Positions 61,324-61,722 of a DNA stretch of 61,722 nt are shown here, piece by piece. The translations under genes and the position numbers were made by a program. The notes under the pieces are model-generated. The model searched no databases, had not been told where the DNA came from, and saw only the letters and a list, made by a program, of their open reading frames with translations. The stretch is from Sphaerimonospora thailandensis (GTDB taxonomy: Bacteria > Actinomycetota > Actinomycetes > Streptosporangiales > Streptosporangiaceae). The DNA lies in the NCBI RefSeq assembly GCF_016863115.1, contig NZ_BOOG01000046.1, forward strand, positions 1-61,722. Direction: 5' to 3'. Numbering within the stretch: the first letter of the stretch is position 1; each line of letters starts with the position of its first letter.

Positions 61324-61722
61324 TTGCGAAAAATGTTGCTGGGGTCCATGGTCGCAGGCGCAATGTTGCTCGCGCCGCTCGCCATCGGGACCGCCACCGC
61401 CGCCACCGCCCCCCAGAGCGCGGTCGCCCTGGCCTACCCGGCCTGGGCCCCGAACACCTACTACGCCGTGGGCGCGCGGGTCACGTACTCCGGCAAGGAC
61501 TACGAGATCGTCCAGCCACACACGTCCCTGGCCGGCTGGGAGCCGCCGAACGTCCCGGCCCTGTGGAAGCTCCTCCCGGGCGGCTCCACGCCGTCGCCGT
61601 CCGCCACTCCGACGAAGCCTCCGACGAGCCCGTCGCCGTCCGCGACCCCGACGAAGCCTCCGACGAGCCCGTCGCCGTCGCCGTCCGCGACCCCGACGAA
61701 GCCTCCGACGAGCCCGTCGCCG
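61324..61722 (+). CDS. secreted chitin-binding protein, N-terminal part (cut by window edge)
   Basis: Open from TTG 61324 (GGAG seven bases upstream) to the end, 133 residues. A signal peptide (LRKMLLGSMVAGAMLLAPLA) is followed by a CBM5/12 module: YPAWAPNTYYAVGARVTYSG, IVQPHTSLAGWEPPNVPALW, with the three aromatic residues that bind chitin. Then begins a Pro/Ser/Thr linker (TPTKPPTSPSPS repeats). The catalytic part, probably a GH18 or GH19 chitinase or a lytic enzyme, lies outside the window. Confidence 0.88.
   Translation, partial: MRKMLLGSMVAGAMLLAPLAIGTATAATAPQSAVALAYPAWAPNTYYAVGARVTYSGKDYEIVQPHTSLAGWEPPNVPALWKLLPGGSTPSPSATPTKPPTSPSPSATPTKPPTSPSPSPSATPTKPPTSPSP

Overview
The window is high-GC DNA from a filamentous actinomycete, most likely of the Streptosporangiales (inference from the gene set, not a database match). 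Supporting genes are WhiB, a SigF/SigB-type sigma factor with its RsbW partner, PdtaS, a DasR-like GntR regulator, Ni-superoxide dismutase with its maturation protease, the fused 2-oxoglutarate enzyme Kgd, and repeated XRE/DUF397/ATP-binding regulatory trios. About 60 protein genes are supported. No rRNA, tRNA, CRISPR array or intact transposon was seen. Both ends touch chitin metabolism: a GH46 chitosanase tail at base 1 and a secreted chitin-binding protein running off base 61722.

Bases 1-5.7 kb hold a CYTH triphosphate-binding protein, then a minus-strand operon of a radical SAM/SPASM protein, a thymidylate-kinase-like protein and an EEP-family phosphodiesterase, then a WhiJ-type regulatory cluster. 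Bases 5.8-9.7 kb are biotin genes: bioF is coupled to a DasR-like regulator, followed by bioD and a bioB with three separate inactivating lesions. Bases 9.7-19.2 kb carry conserved regulation and housekeeping genes: pdtaS, whiB, a lipid kinase, rsbW-sig, sodN/sodX, malic enzyme and an NsdA-like regulator. Bases 19.2-25.4 kb have two tandem trypsin-like proteins, one without its catalytic serine, a divergent subtilisin-inhibitor gene, and a PadR-DUF4097 envelope-stress-like pair. Kgd fills 25.5-29.3 kb.

Bases 29.5-35.2 kb hold a second radical SAM/thymidylate-kinase-like operon: AlkA-like glycosylase, B12-type radical SAM, kinase, NUDIX. It lies downstream of an XRE-TPR regulator. The two kinases are paralogs sharing unusual motifs, so the window carries two loci that join radical SAM chemistry to nucleotide-handling enzymes. 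This is the best candidate for an undescribed system. The pairing recalls viperin with CMPK2, but neither radical SAM protein looks like viperin.

Bases 35.5-42.2 kb carry a truncated cellulose-binding module beside an ArsR-MFS pair with a double operator, a metallo-hydrolase, and a GH65 phosphorylase with beta-phosphoglucomutase. Bases 42.4-53.4 kb look like a dispersed KstR-type regulon: a CYP125/142-like P450, an FdxD-like ferredoxin, an alcohol dehydrogenase, a flavin-binding PPOX protein, a truncated acyl-CoA dehydrogenase and a KstR-like TetR protein. Five near-palindromic operators built on TAGAAC-nn-GTTCTA are spread through it. A sugar-nucleotide/glycosyltransferase block (43.7-48.8 kb) and an AAA+ ATPase preceded by a 46-bp palindrome are embedded in it. 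Bases 53.4-61.2 kb hold a membrane-anchored sigma-like protein, a complete OpuC-type osmolyte transporter, a flavin reductase and an asparagine-synthetase-like protein lacking the glutaminase cysteine.
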